Assembly (NCBI RefSeq): GCF_001748245.1
Contig: NZ_BDFO01000001.1
Span: 359,740 to 423,739 of the forward strand
DNA length: 64,000 nucleotides
Reading direction: 5' to 3'
DNA from: Oligoflexus tunisiensis
GTDB lineage: Bacteria > Bdellovibrionota_B > Oligoflexia > Oligoflexales > Oligoflexaceae
Made by a program: the position numbers and the translations under genes. Under the pieces are notes generated by a model. The model saw only the letters and a program-made list of their open reading frames with translations. It was not told the DNA's origin and did not search any database. This document shows, piece by piece, positions 26,825 through 36,018 of this stretch (its first letter is position 1; each line of letters opens with the position of its first letter).

Positions 26825-28292
26825 AAGAAACCCGCCGTTTGACGTCTTCGATGATCGTCTCGATATGCACTGGCCGTTGCCAGACTTTGAAGAGGTTGCG
26901 CAAGCATTCGGTGGTGAACTCATGTTTCAGATCAGTACCTTCGTGCTGATGTTCGAGCAGGAGTTCATTGCGATTCTTGAAGTTCCCATCCTTGACGAGG
27001 ATGATGGGCTGGCCAAAGTTGGTCAGCTGGCCCAGGAGAGCATGTTTAATCTCCCCGAACTTGCGATTGGTAATCACATAGCGATTGTTGCGGCGATCAT
27101 AGTCATAGAGGAAGAGTTTGTGCTCGTGGCAGAAATCCTCATCCAGGAACGCATCGATAAAGGTAATGTCGTTGTGAATACGGCGGACTTCAAAAAGTTT
27201 CTTGTCGCCGAGTCCCAGCTTCAAATCCCACTCGGCCCGTTTCTTCGGATCCTCGCAGTTCACGTAATCAATCCCGAACTGACCCTTGTCCCAGCGTCTT
27301 TTGATATGACGCAGGAGTTCCAGGCCGAGTTTATAGGGATTGAGCTGACCAGGAGCGGACGCCACCACACCGGAATGCTGATCGCAGTAGTCGATGATTT
27401 CCGAGTCCTGCAAAGGATGCAGTTCGGTCATCATGCGGCTATGCCAGTAGGTTGCCCAGCCTTCGTTCAGAATCTTGGTTTGACCCTGTGGTGCAAAGTA
27501 GTAGGACTCATCACGGATAATGCCAAGAATCCGCTTCTGCCAGCTGTTCAGCGGAGCAAATTCGAGAAGGAATTTCAGGACATCGCGCTCAGGATGTTCC
27601 GGGAAATTCTTTTTGCGCTTGGCCTTCTCTTCCTGCTTCTGCTTCTGGCCTTCCAGAAACTCATTCGGGTTGATGTAGCTGTCCATGTATTTTCTGCTGG
27701 ACTGGAGCTTATGCACCGGATCGCCACGATAGTGCTCTTCATCAAAGGGATCAATTTCCGGTTTGCGGGCCGGTTGATTGAAGGGCGCGTAGATGTCGAT
27801 CAGGTTTTCCAAGGACAGACAGCAGTCGACATAGTCTTCCACCTCGTCATGACCGACGTCTTCGATAAAGCGCCGAATCACCGAGGCATGGTTGGCCATC
27901 TGATCCAGCATCTTCCGATTGGTTTTGCTGAACCAGTAGTTGTTCTTGAAGAAATCACAGTGACCAAACACGTGGGCTATCACCGTCTTCTGCGAAACCA
28001 TGTTGTTGGCGCGCAGGAGGTAGGCGTAGCAGGGATCGTTGTTGATCACCATTTCATAGATCACCGACAGCCCGTAGGTGTAGCTCTTGGAAAGGCGTTC
28101 GTAGTCCATTCCAAAGCGCCAGTGCGGGTAGCGGGTCGGGAAGCCGCCATAGGCGGCGATTTCGTTCAGCTGCTTATAGTCAACCAGTTCAAAGATCGTT
28201 TCAAAGAAATCCAGGCCCGCGCGTTTCGCCGCTTCCTGAATGGAAGCGGCCAGATCACGCAACTCGGGAGTCAGTTGGGTGTTGTAGACCAT
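26790..28292 (-). CDS. SpoVR family protein
   Basis: A 500-residue protein of the SpoVR/YcgB family, found with PrkA and YeaH in many bacteria and linked to spore cortex formation in Bacillus and stress responses elsewhere; its biochemistry is unknown. Typical segments: FFETIFELVDYKQLNEIAAY near the start, VIAHVFGHCDFFKNNYWF, NEGWATYWHSRMM, LNPYKLGLELLRHIKRRW. The ribosome site GGGGAGG overlaps the stop of the preceding YeaH gene, two bases away, so translation is coupled. Confidence 0.93.
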   Translation of the reverse strand: MVYNTQLTPELRDLAASIQEAAKRAGLDFFETIFELVDYKQLNEIAAYGGFPTRYPHWRFGMDYERLSKSYTYGLSVIYEMVINNDPCYAYLLRANNMVSQKTVIAHVFGHCDFFKNNYWFSKTNRKMLDQMANHASVIRRFIEDVGHDEVEDYVDCCLSLENLIDIYAPFNQPARKPEIDPFDEEHYRGDPVHKLQSSRKYMDSYINPNEFLEGQKQKQEEKAKRKKNFPEHPERDVLKFLLEFAPLNSWQKRILGIIRDESYYFAPQGQTKILNEGWATYWHSRMMTELHPLQDSEIIDYCDQHSGVVASAPGQLNPYKLGLELLRHIKRRWDKGQFGIDYVNCEDPKKRAEWDLKLGLGDKKLFEVRRIHNDITFIDAFLDEDFCHEHKLFLYDYDRRNNRYVITNRKFGEIKHALLGQLTNFGQPIILVKDGNFKNRNELLLEHQHEGTDLKHEFTTECLRNLFKVWQRPVHIETIIEDVKRRVSYDGSSHNVEKI

Positions 28293-28294
28293 GC

Positions 28295-29398
28295 TTACCT
28301 CCCCTTGCCCAGAAAGATTTTAAGTGCGTCCATGATTGCGTCACGATCCTTGATCTGGCAGGTCGTGATGCCTTCGTTGGTTTCCCCGAAATGTTTGTGC
28401 AGATCACGGAGGAACTGCCCTGATCCATAACGGGATTCCACCTGTCCATAGCAGAACATATTGGAAATCGGCAGAAGGCTGGTTTCGAGGATCTTCATAC
28501 AGTCCGCGGTGTCATTGCCCGACCAGTTGTCACCATCCGAGAAGTGAAACAGATAGATGTTCCATTCCATCGGATTGAAGCCGTCCTCGATCAGTTTCAA
28601 CGCCAGTTTATAGGCTGAACTGATCAGGGTACCGCCCGATTCCTTGGTCTTGTAGAACGTGTCCGAGTCCACTTCACGGGCCGTGGCATCGTGGATAATG
28701 TAGCGGCGTTCGAGGCCGTTGTACTGCGTGCTGAGCCAGGTATCGAGCCAGAACGCTGTCAGACGCACGATTTCCTTCTGCTCGTCACCCATCGAACCCG
28801 ACACGTCCATCATGTAAATGATAACCGCGTTGGCGACTTTCTCGTGAGTGATGCGATAGGAACGGAAACGCTTGTCGTCCTTCACCGGGATGATGACCGG
28901 ATTGTCCGGATCATAGTCACCGCTGGAAATGCTGCGCCGCAGCGCTTCCTTGAAGGTCCTTTTGAAGTGACGCAGAGACTCGGGACCCTTCTTCAGGATG
29001 CCCGAGTACTTGTACTTCTTATCCTCGATGTTTTCCTTGCCCTTGCTCTGGATGTTCGGCAGAGCCAGTTCCTCGCCCAGAATCTGGGCGAGTTCCTCGA
29101 GCGTCACATCCACTTCCAGGCTATGCTGGCCTTCGCCTTCCCCAGCCTGGCCTTGGCCTGGCTGCGGTTGACCTTGACCGACAGTATCACCGACTTCTCC
29201 ATCTCCCTGACCGACGCCACCTTTTTCCCGATTGCCGAAGCTGAAATGAGGGATGTCGATGCGAGGAAGAGGAATGGTTATGCGTTTATTTCCCTGGCGA
29301 CCGACAAGGTCGCCACTGGAAATGAAACGCCGGAGTTCTTTTTTAATCTTGCCACGGACGATTTTTCTGAACCGGTTGAGATCCGATTCCATTTTCAT
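28295..29398 (-). CDS. YeaH/YhbH family protein (DUF444, VWA-like)
   Basis: A 367-residue member of the DUF444 family. A basic N-terminus (FRKIVRGKIKKELRRFISSG) and a Gly/Gln-rich stretch (GQGQPQPGQGQAGEGEG) lead to a von Willebrand A-like domain with the metal-site motif MMDVSGSMGDEQK and a TxG-type SGGTLISSAY. Partner of PrkA and SpoVR. The ATG at 29398 is preferred (GGAGATGGGGGTG upstream); a TTG two codons earlier is an alternative. Confidence 0.92.
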   Translation of the reverse strand: MKMESDLNRFRKIVRGKIKKELRRFISSGDLVGRQGNKRITIPLPRIDIPHFSFGNREKGGVGQGDGEVGDTVGQGQPQPGQGQAGEGEGQHSLEVDVTLEELAQILGEELALPNIQSKGKENIEDKKYKYSGILKKGPESLRHFKRTFKEALRRSISSGDYDPDNPVIIPVKDDKRFRSYRITHEKVANAVIIYMMDVSGSMGDEQKEIVRLTAFWLDTWLSTQYNGLERRYIIHDATAREVDSDTFYKTKESGGTLISSAYKLALKLIEDGFNPMEWNIYLFHFSDGDNWSGNDTADCMKILETSLLPISNMFCYGQVESRYGSGQFLRDLHKHFGETNEGITTCQIKDRDAIMDALKIFLGKGR

Positions 29399-29431
29399 GG
29401 CCAAAAATCACCCCCATCTCCGGCTTAGCTC

Positions 29432-31495
29432 TTATTTCTTGTCTTTCTTCACCACATCACCGCGCGCGAATACGCTGGCCACAAAGCCCAGAGCATCGGT
29501 TGCGCAGATCTCGCAGTAGCCGTAGTTCTTGATCAGACGGTTTTTGACCACATCAATCTTGGCCTGAGCTTCCTTATCGACCACGTTGGACACGAGGCTG
29601 GTGAGCTTGATCGTATCCTTCTGATCTTCAAAGAGCTTGAGTTCAAGAGCTTTGTGCAGACGCTCGTTTGTACGGAAGTCAAAGGCCCGTCCTTCGAGAG
29701 CCAGGGCCCCGATATAGTTCATGATCTCGCGACGGAAATCGTCCTTGCGGGAATCGGGGATGTCAATCTTCTCTTCGATGGAACGCATCAGGCGCTCATC
29801 AGGCTCTTCCGCTTCACCCGTGTAAGGATTTTTCACCTTTTCTTTCTGAGTGAAGGCTTTCACGTTGTCGATGTAGTTGCCGCAGAGTTTGTCGATCGCA
29901 CTCTCATCGGCCGAGATCGCACGTTGCACTTCGTGCTTCACGATGTCTTCGTATTCCATCTTCACCAGAGCCAGAAGCTCACGGTAACGCTTGCGGGTTT
30001 CTTCATCCTTGATCAAAGAGTGGGTTTTCAGGCCCGACTCCATTTCGTTCAGAATGATGAAGGGGTTCAGGCAGCCGTTGCCTTTATCCACCACCAATGC
30101 ATTCGAAATTTTGTCCTGGATGTAGCGTGGACTGATACCGTCCATGCCTTCACGGGTCGTTTCCTTGCGCAGTTCCTTGACGTTGTCTTCGGTAAAGCCT
30201 GGGATGGATTTACCGTTGTACAGCTTCAGTTTCTGCATGATCGTAAGGTTGGCCTTCTTGGGCTCTTCCAGACGGGTCAGGATCGACCACATCGACGCCA
30301 TTTCCAGCGTATGCGGCGCGATATGGATATGCGGTACCGTCTTGGCATTGAAGTCCTTGCGGTAGATTTCCACTTCGCGATTCAGACGCGTGATGTAAGG
30401 AACGTCGATTTTTACGGTACGGTCGCGCAGAGCTTCCATGAATTCGTTGCTCTGCAGTTTGCGGTATTCCGGTTCGTTGGTGTGACCGATGATCACCTCG
30501 TCGATATCCGTTTGCGCAAATTTCTTGGGCTTGATCTTGTGCTCCTGACTTGCGGTCAGAAGATCGTAGAGGAACGCCACGTCGAGCTTCAGAACCTCGA
30601 CGAACTCGATGATGCCGCGGTTGGCCACATTGAATTCACCGTCAAAGTTGAAGGCGCGGGGGTCGGAGTCGGAACCATACTGCGCGATCTTCCGGTAGTT
30701 GATGTCACCGGTCAATTCGGTCGAATCCTGGTTCTTCTCATCCTTCGGCTGGAACGTACCAATACCAATCCGATCCTGCTCGGAAAGGATCATACGTTTG
30801 ACCTGGATGTGCTTGTTGGCCATCTTTTCCCAGTCGCCGTTGTAACGCTCCATCAGCTTGTTATAGACATAGCGACATGCTGGACAGAGATCGCCTTCGA
30901 TATGCACGGCTTCAGCCCGATCCCGATTCTTGTTCAGGATGTCGAGGACAGCGCGGCGGCGTTCCATGGGAATGATGTGCAGCGGCTCTTCGTGCATCGG
31001 GCAGGGCATGGTGTCTTCCATGCCGAGCACATCGCCGAGGCCAATCCACTGGTAGGTGTAAAGCGCACCATCGTCAGTCCGGGAATAGTGCTGCAGACCT
31101 TTCTTCAGAAGGCGGGCGATGGTGGATTTCGCCGAGCCAACCGGTCCATGCAGAAGGATCACGCGCTTTTCAGGGCCGTATTTTTGCGCGCCAGCCTTGA
31201 ACACATTCACTAATTTATTCAGGTGAATGTCGAGACCGAACACGGCGTCGCGACCGTTGTCGAATGGATCGTCAAAAAATTTCCAGTGATACAGTTCTTT
31301 TTTGTATTCGGTGTAAGTTTCATAGCCATAGCTGGAGATCATATCGTACACGCGTTGAAAAGCGGTGCGGGCGATGGCGGGGCGTTCAACCACCATGTTC
31401 AAATACTCTTTGAGGTTTCCCGTCCAGTGCAGTTGCTTGTACTGATCATGAAATTCATGTTCTGTGATGGCGCTGATGATCTTGCTGGCATCCAT
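29432..31495 (-). CDS. prkA: PrkA-type serine protein kinase / AAA+ protein
   Basis: A 687-residue PrkA (YeaG in E. coli) protein. The AAA domain has Walker [11 protein letters not shown] at about 117-125 and a C-terminal kinase-like region. A putative zinc-binding stretch with Cys and His (MPCMHEEPLH..., [11 protein letters not shown]) is present, as in the family. It phosphorylates or remodels unknown targets under starvation stress in enterobacteria. First gene of prkA-yeaH-spoVR; GAGGGG ribosome site, promoter at 31669-31697, and a leader of ~165 bases. Confidence 0.95.
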   Translation of the reverse strand: MDASKIISAITEHEFHDQYKQLHWTGNLKEYLNMVVERPAIARTAFQRVYDMISSYGYETYTEYKKELYHWKFFDDPFDNGRDAVFGLDIHLNKLVNVFKAGAQKYGPEKRVILLHGPVGSAKSTIARLLKKGLQHYSRTDDGALYTYQWIGLGDVLGMEDTMPCPMHEEPLHIIPMERRRAVLDILNKNRDRAEAVHIEGDLCPACRYVYNKLMERYNGDWEKMANKHIQVKRMILSEQDRIGIGTFQPKDEKNQDSTELTGDINYRKIAQYGSDSDPRAFNFDGEFNVANRGIIEFVEVLKLDVAFLYDLLTASQEHKIKPKKFAQTDIDEVIIGHTNEPEYRKLQSNEFMEALRDRTVKIDVPYITRLNREVEIYRKDFNAKTVPHIHIAPHTLEMASMWSILTRLEEPKKANLTIMQKLKLYNGKSIPGFTEDNVKELRKETTREGMDGISPRYIQDKISNALVVDKGNGCLNPFIILNEMESGLKTHSLIKDEETRKRYRELLALVKMEYEDIVKHEVQRAISADESAIDKLCGNYIDNVKAFTQKEKVKNPYTGEAEEPDERLMRSIEEKIDIPDSRKDDFRREIMNYIGALALEGRAFDFRTNERLHKALELKLFEDQKDTIKLTSLVSNVVDKEAQAKIDVVKNRLIKNYGYCEICATDALGFVASVFARGDVVKKDKK

Positions 31496-31668
31496 GCTAG
31501 CCCCTCGCTGGTAGTGAACGATGTCGCTGCCCTATTCATAGGTCCTGATAGATAACGGAAGCATAAACCGAAGCATCTGGCAACTTTTTGAAGCGCCTTG
31601 TTCGATCACCGTCCGCCATCCATCTAATTTGTGCTGCTGTAAGAGTGGGTGTCCCGCTTTCTACTATT

Positions 31669-31697
31669 AGAATATCGGGGAAAATAGGGTAAGTCAA
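31669..31697 (-). promoter_or_regulatory. Predicted sigma70-type promoter of prkA operon
   Basis: Leftward TTGACT (31692-31697), 17-base spacer, TATTCT (31669-31674). It gives a leader of about 165 bases before prkA. The leader holds a 72-codon open frame that lacks a ribosome site and was not called. Confidence 0.6.
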
Positions 31698-31818
31698 AAA
31701 ATGTTTTGGCAGAATGCTATCTTGCATACACTCCTGAGGGAAGGTATGGACCATTTCTCATGAGAACTTGATAAATTTGACAAAATGTTAAAAAACGCTG
31801 GAAAAGTCTGGAAAGACA

Positions 31819-31839
31819 GCCCCCGGTTGAGCCGGGGGC
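31819..31839 (-). terminator. GC-rich hairpin downstream of prfB
   Basis: Stem GCCCCCGG (31819-31826) with CCGGGGGC (31832-31839) and a 5-base loop. In the leftward direction it is followed by CTGTCTTTCC rather than a clean T run, so it may be a weak terminator or mRNA 3'-end structure for prfB. Confidence 0.5.
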
Positions 31840-31889
31840 GGCAGGAACGAAAAGGTCCCTGGTCTTCAGCCGGGGGAGTACAGGAGGGA

Positions 31890-32037
31890 GTCAGCCGCGC
31901 GGGCCGCTGCCGTTACTCGGCCGTCGGAGGAGACAGAGTCAGGCTGCGTGCGGCCGCTGCCCGTTACTCGGCCGTCGGAAAGGAAAAGTCAGGCCGCGTG
32001 CGGCCGTTGCCCCTTACTCGGCCGGAGCCTTGTACTG
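31890..32037. repeat. Three ~49-base tandem repeats, the first being the 3' end of prfB
   Basis: Units begin with GTCAG at 31890, 31938 and 31988. Each contains a GC-rich dyad (GCGTGCGGCCG or similar) and the block TTACTCGGCCG, which in the third unit is the prfB stop codon and last codons. Unit lengths are 48 and 50 bases. In the prfB reading direction each unit is stop codon, GC hairpin, then a pyrimidine-rich stretch, resembling a terminator. Shorter related blocks (AGCCGGGGG) continue to about 31830. Confidence 0.75.
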
Positions 32038-33130
32038 CTGACCCAAGTACTCGTTGATAAAGGTATCGATGGCCCCATCGAGCACCTCATCAGGGGCGAA
32101 CGATTCGTGATCGGTCCGATGATCCTTGACGAGCTTATAGGGATGCAGAACATACGAGCGAATCTGGCTGCCGAATGACACATCACTCTTGTTGCCTTCA
32201 ACTACGGCCTGAGCCGCCTTGCGGGCTTCCAGTTCCCGTTCGTAGAGGCGTGACTTCAGGATTTTCATGGCCTGATCACGGTTCTGGTGCTGCGATCTCT
32301 GCGTCTGACAAGCCACCACGATCCCCGATGGGATGTGGGTGATGCGAACCGCAGAGTCCGTACGGTTTACGTGCTGACCCCCGGCACCGGATGCGCGGTA
32401 GGTATCGACTTTAAGATCCGAATCGGACACCGTAATTTCGATATTGTCATCGACAATTGGCGAAACATAGACCGATGCAAAGGAGGTATGGCGTCTTGCG
32501 TTGGAGTCGTAAGGACTGATGCGCACCAGGCGATGCACGCCGGATTCCGCTTTCAGAAGACCGAACGCGTAAGGACCGCGTATCTCAATCGTCGCACTCT
32601 TGATGCCGGCCTCATCACCATCCTGCACGTCGTGCACCTCGGTTTCCCAGCCTTTGCGTTCCGCATAGCGCAGGTACATCCGAAACAGCATGGACGCCCA
32701 GTCACAGGATTCGGTTCCACCGGCACCCGAGTTGATCGTCAAAATTGCATCATTGCCATCGACTTCACCGCCGAGCAGACTTTGAATTTCCAGGGCCTGC
32801 AGCTCTTTTTCCAGCTGCTCAAGCAGGCGTGCGGATTCCTGAAGATACTCTTCATCCCCGCCCTCTTCCGCCAGTTCGAGCGCGGCTCACAAATCATCGC
32901 GGGTCGCGGTCAGAAGCTTTGCCCGATTGACGGCCAACTCCAACGCGCGTTTTTTCTTGAGGATGGGAGCGGAAAGCGTGGGGTTCGACCAAAAGTCGGG
33001 GCGGGCTTCTATTTCAGCCTCGATGTCCTGCAGCTGCGATTCCTTGCTGGGGACGTCAAAGGAACCTCCATACACGATCGTACTTGATAGCAGCATCTTT
33101 GGCGCGGGAATTGAGGACGTCTAATTGCAT
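32014..33130 (-). CDS. prfB: Peptide chain release factor 2, with programmed frameshift and an extra in-frame TGA
   Basis: RF2 terminates translation at UAA and UGA. Translation starts at ATG 33130 behind GGAGA (MQLDVLNSRAKDAAIKYDRV), runs 24 codons to CTT TGA C, and must shift +1 there to continue as DVPSKESQLQDIEAE. After 56 more codons a second TGA occurs in the same frame (32887-32889), between TATRDDL and AALELAEEGGDEE. The frame then continues unchanged through ILTINSGAGGTESCDWASM, the GGQ motif (YRASGAGGQHVNRTDSAVRI), and ends at TAA 32014. Total with both recodings is about 371 residues, normal for RF2. The SPF-like anticodon element appears as ACQTQRSQ..., outside the GGQ loop. The second TGA is real in this sequence but could be an assembly error. 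Confidence 0.9.
32887..32889 (-). other. Second in-frame TGA inside prfB
   Basis: On the minus strand the codons read GAT TTG TGA GCC GCG. The frame is the same before and after, and both sides align with the RF2 N-terminal domain, so one substituted base (for example from TGG, TGC or CGA) would restore a continuous gene. It lies at about codon 81, far from the known frameshift position. Confidence 0.85.
33055..33069 (-). promoter_or_regulatory. prfB programmed +1 frameshift site
   Basis: GGAGGT, two bases, CTT TGA C. This is the classic arrangement of an internal Shine-Dalgarno-like element just upstream of a slippery CTT and a TGA followed by C. Low RF2 favours the shift, giving autoregulation. 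Confidence 0.95.
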
Positions 33131-33155
33131 ATACAGATTCTCCAAATGGGGGAGC

Positions 33156-33185
33156 TTGACGGTCGAAGATCGTGGAAACTACCAT
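33156..33185 (+). promoter_or_regulatory. Possible promoter of flbD
   Basis: TTGACG (33156-33161), 18-base spacer, TACCAT (33180-33185). The -10 is a weak match. Confidence 0.3.
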
Positions 33186-33232
33186 AAACCACAGACGACC
33201 GCCATAGCCAGACTGCCGCGAAAGGATGCCTG

Positions 33233-33445
33233 ATGATACTTTTGACCAAGCTCGACCAGCAGAAAATCCTCATCAATCTGGAAACCGTCAAATATATTGA
33301 GTCAGTTCCGGACACCATTATTTTTTTTACCAACGGTGAGTCCATGATGGTGCAGGAATCCATGGAAGCGATTTCCCAAGCCGTAGTGGAATACCAGGCT
33401 GCCGTGTTTCGGCAGTCCACGCAGACTACCCCACCTGCCCCTTGA
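33233..33445 (+). CDS. flbD: FlbD-family flagellar protein
   Basis: A 70-residue protein of the FlbD family (PF06289), which occurs in flagellar operons; it starts MILLTKLDQQKILINLETVKYIE, with the family's FFTNGESMMVQES segment. Its role is unclear. Divergent from prfB and followed by a TPR protein gene, both away from the main flagellar operon. Confidence 0.85.
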   Translation: MILLTKLDQQKILINLETVKYIESVPDTIIFFTNGESMMVQESMEAISQAVVEYQAAVFRQSTQTTPPAP

Positions 33446-33502
33446 GTTCGCGGCAAATTCTGCCGACCAATCCTGCATCCTTCAGAATAAGGAAGCGGGG
33501 CA

Positions 33503-35863
33503 TTGGGTCTTTCCATCAAAAAACTGGGACTGGTTCTGGCCGTCATGGGAGTTGCCGGCGGAATTGCTTTCGCCCGCAAGGGAACCCAACCGCCACCGCC
33601 TGAGCCCAAGGAAGACCCGGAATCCGAAATCTACGAGCGCTCGGCCGACAGTATCATTAAAAATTTCATGTTCATCGGCGACTTTGAACAGAAAGAGGCC
33701 ACCCGTCCGAACAGCCAGGAAATTTTCTGGCGTTATCCTTCGACCCTGCCCAAGGTCACCTTTGATCTGGATATGAATCCGAACTTCGACAGCGAGGCCA
33801 TGCGTGCGGATTTTCCGGCCACTCCCGGCGAGGGCCGCGCTTACCAGCACATGAACCGTGGCCGGGCGCTTTTCCTCGATGGGAACGTGGAAGAGGCCCG
33901 CAAGACGTGGCTCAGCGGTCGTGCCCGCTATGGCAAGAGCTATGAAGCCCATCGCCGCACGGACTATTTCATTGCCCAGGCCTTTATGTATCGGGGCTGG
34001 CTCAAGTGGAAGGAGAACGGCCGGAAATACGATGTTCCGGAGGTCCGGCAGGACTTTGTGAATGCCAGCACGTTCCTGGCCTGGGCCTTTGATCGGAAGA
34101 AGGATCTTCCCGACGCTCTTTTGGAACAGGTTACCCCGCGCGCTTTCTACAATCAGTCGGTTATTTACTTTAATTATGAGCGTTGGGCCGGCGTATCGGG
34201 TTCTGTGGCCAATGGCCTTGATTTTCTGCGGCGCACGGGTCGCAAGGAATATCGCCGGGAACTGCACCGCATGATGGCGGAAGTCTACATCCGCAACCGG
34301 TCGTATCTGGAAGCAGTCCAGGAATTGGATTTGACCTTGCGCCAGGACGAAGACATGACGACGTCCGCCGCGATCTTCGCCCGCATCGGCGACATCTACT
34401 ATGACCTCAATAACTTTGAGCTGGCGGAGGAGGTCTATGCCGCCGCCAACAAGATTGATCGCGAGCTGAATCAGATTCGGCCTTCGCAGTATATCCTGCG
34501 GGGGGAATCCCTCTTCTGGCTCGGGCGTTTTGAAGAGGCCCGGAAAACGATGCAATACGCCCTGCATGCGGCTGGACTGCCCCAGGCGGTTGAGGAGCTC
34601 GATACCGACATGCAGGCACTGGCCAGCCTGCGGATTGCGGACACCTGGCTCGCCACCAAAAACTATGAAAAAGCCCGCCTCAACTACTTCCAGCACGGTC
34701 AGGAATTCCGCGGCCACGTGACCGCCAATTTCGCGAAAATCCGCCTCGCCTGTCTGGAACTGCCGGAGTATGAAGGCAATAACATCCGTCACGCGCGGCA
34801 GATGCTCGAGGAGCTGAAAGGTCAGGTGGATATCATTCCACCCCCGGCCCAGGAAATGGCCTGGACCTGTGAAACCGCCTCCTACGCGCAGCATGAACGC
34901 ACGCCGGAGATGGTGGAACGCGTGCGAGCCTTTGCCCAGCACTATCCGAATTCCGAATTTCTGAAGAAGCTGGTGGAACCCGTGCGCGAGGTGCAGTCGC
35001 GGAAAATCGATGACTACTTCAAAGCCGGGGATCTGTATGGTGCGGTGCAGTTCTTCGAGAAGACCCGCACCTTTCTCTTCCCCGTGGTCAGTGAAAAACT
35101 CGCCATAAGGCTGTTCGCCGCTTATGCGGAGATCAATCAGGCCGATCGGGCCCGGGAATTTCTGGATGTCTTTGCCAAAAGCCAAATGAATGAACTGGGC
35201 ATGCTACAATTGGCGGCGGTCCTTGTGGAACTGGTGGATCAAACCGAGGGCAAGGACCAGGACGTCTGGCTTCGCCGCAACCGGGATCTGGCCCATGAGC
35301 TGGAAAAGCTCAAGATTCATCTGCCCCAGGAGGATCGCGTCCGTCTTTACCTCCATCGCATTATCAATCATCGGCAGGGGCATGAGCACTATCCCTGGAT
35401 TCTGAATCTCGGCCTCAAATGGGTCGAGGATGATATCTCGATCGGCTGCGATATCGTTTATCCCATGCTGCAGAAGATTCAAAGGCACGAGGGGCTTAGC
35501 GAGCGCCTGAAGGTGCAGCGCACGGCCGCCTTTTTTATCGATTCGACGCTGAAGGATCTTTTGCGCTTCGAAACCAACTGCGCCTACTCGCTGATGGAGT
35601 TTGAATTTGATATGAACAAGGGTTCCATCGCGGAACTTGCGCAGCGTTATCTGAAGCGCGATTACATTCCCTTCAACCCCGTGACCGCCGGCATCATCTG
35701 GCAGGTGGCCGAGGAGGCCTATACGCAAGGCGACAAGCCCGCAGCCACCGCCCTCTGGACCCTGCTGACCACCAAAGGCGACGCCGCCATTCCCGAAGTT
35801 CGTTATGCCGAAAGCCGCCTCCGCGTGCAGCCGATGGAACTGGAAAACCTCTGGCAGAATTGA
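33503..35863 (+). CDS. Exported tetratricopeptide-repeat protein
   Basis: A 786-residue protein: signal peptide (residues 1-24, KKLGLVLAVMGVAGGIAFA), a short proline-rich segment (PPPPEPKEDPES), then a long all-helical part with TPR-like units (FLDGNVEEARKTWLSGRARY, ESLFWLGRFEEARKTMQYA, RIADTWLATKNYEKARLNYF). Start is TTG at 33503 after AAGGAAG. Probably periplasmic. Together with flbD just upstream a motility or envelope-assembly role is possible, but no family was recognised. Confidence 0.72.
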   Translation: MGLSIKKLGLVLAVMGVAGGIAFARKGTQPPPPEPKEDPESEIYERSADSIIKNFMFIGDFEQKEATRPNSQEIFWRYPSTLPKVTFDLDMNPNFDSEAMRADFPATPGEGRAYQHMNRGRALFLDGNVEEARKTWLSGRARYGKSYEAHRRTDYFIAQAFMYRGWLKWKENGRKYDVPEVRQDFVNASTFLAWAFDRKKDLPDALLEQVTPRAFYNQSVIYFNYERWAGVSGSVANGLDFLRRTGRKEYRRELHRMMAEVYIRNRSYLEAVQELDLTLRQDEDMTTSAAIFARIGDIYYDLNNFELAEEVYAAANKIDRELNQIRPSQYILRGESLFWLGRFEEARKTMQYALHAAGLPQAVEELDTDMQALASLRIADTWLATKNYEKARLNYFQHGQEFRGHVTANFAKIRLACLELPEYEGNNIRHARQMLEELKGQVDIIPPPAQEMAWTCETASYAQHERTPEMVERVRAFAQHYPNSEFLKKLVEPVREVQSRKIDDYFKAGDLYGAVQFFEKTRTFLFPVVSEKLAIRLFAAYAEINQADRAREFLDVFAKSQMNELGMLQLAAVLVELVDQTEGKDQDVWLRRNRDLAHELEKLKIHLPQEDRVRLYLHRIINHRQGHEHYPWILNLGLKWVEDDISIGCDIVYPMLQKIQRHEGLSERLKVQRTAAFFIDSTLKDLLRFETNCAYSLMEFEFDMNKGSIAELAQRYLKRDYIPFNPVTAGIIWQVAEEAYTQGDKPAATALWTLLTTKGDAAIPEVRYAESRLRVQPMELENLWQN

Positions 35864-35944
35864 TGATGCTGCAAAAGAGTGAAAAAAAGTCAGTCATCCC
35901 AACCTTGGTCACCCCGATTCTCCCATCCAAGCCACCGAAAGAAT

Positions 35945-35971
35945 TCAAGAATTGAGCGGTGCTGCCGATCC
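35945..35971 (+). promoter_or_regulatory. Possible sigma28 (FliA) promoter upstream of the chemoreceptor-like gene
   Basis: TCAAGAAT, 11 bases, GCCGATCC, against the consensus TAAAGTTT-N11-GCCGATAA; exact spacing and 11 of 16 positions match. Leader would be ~40 bases. Confidence 0.45.
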
Positions 35972-36018
35972 ACTCTCTGAACTCGGCTCTTTTTCGTTAC
36001 GAGCGAAGGGATGATGTT

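Larger units (their letters stand above)
31496..32013. other. 518-base spacer between prfB and prkA
   Basis: No credible gene. The left third is the prkA leader and promoter; the right part is the repeat array and hairpin described separately. Nothing else recognised in 31698-31818, which is AT-rich. Confidence 0.6.

Noticed and set aside
29654..31213. Long open frame antisense to prkA (519 codons), and similar ones at 25211-26842, 26661-28430, 33482-35185 and 43590-44942
   Set aside because: They lie exactly opposite well-conserved genes and their translations are low-complexity His/Phe/Leu-rich mirrors of the sense codons; no ribosome sites or domains.
31536..31754. 72-codon leftward open frame upstream of prkA
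   Set aside because: It covers the predicted prkA promoter, lacks a ribosome site, and has no recognisable protein character.
31698..31818. Possible tRNA or small RNA gene in the prfB-prkA spacer
   Set aside because: No cloverleaf, CCA end or T-loop consensus could be recognised.
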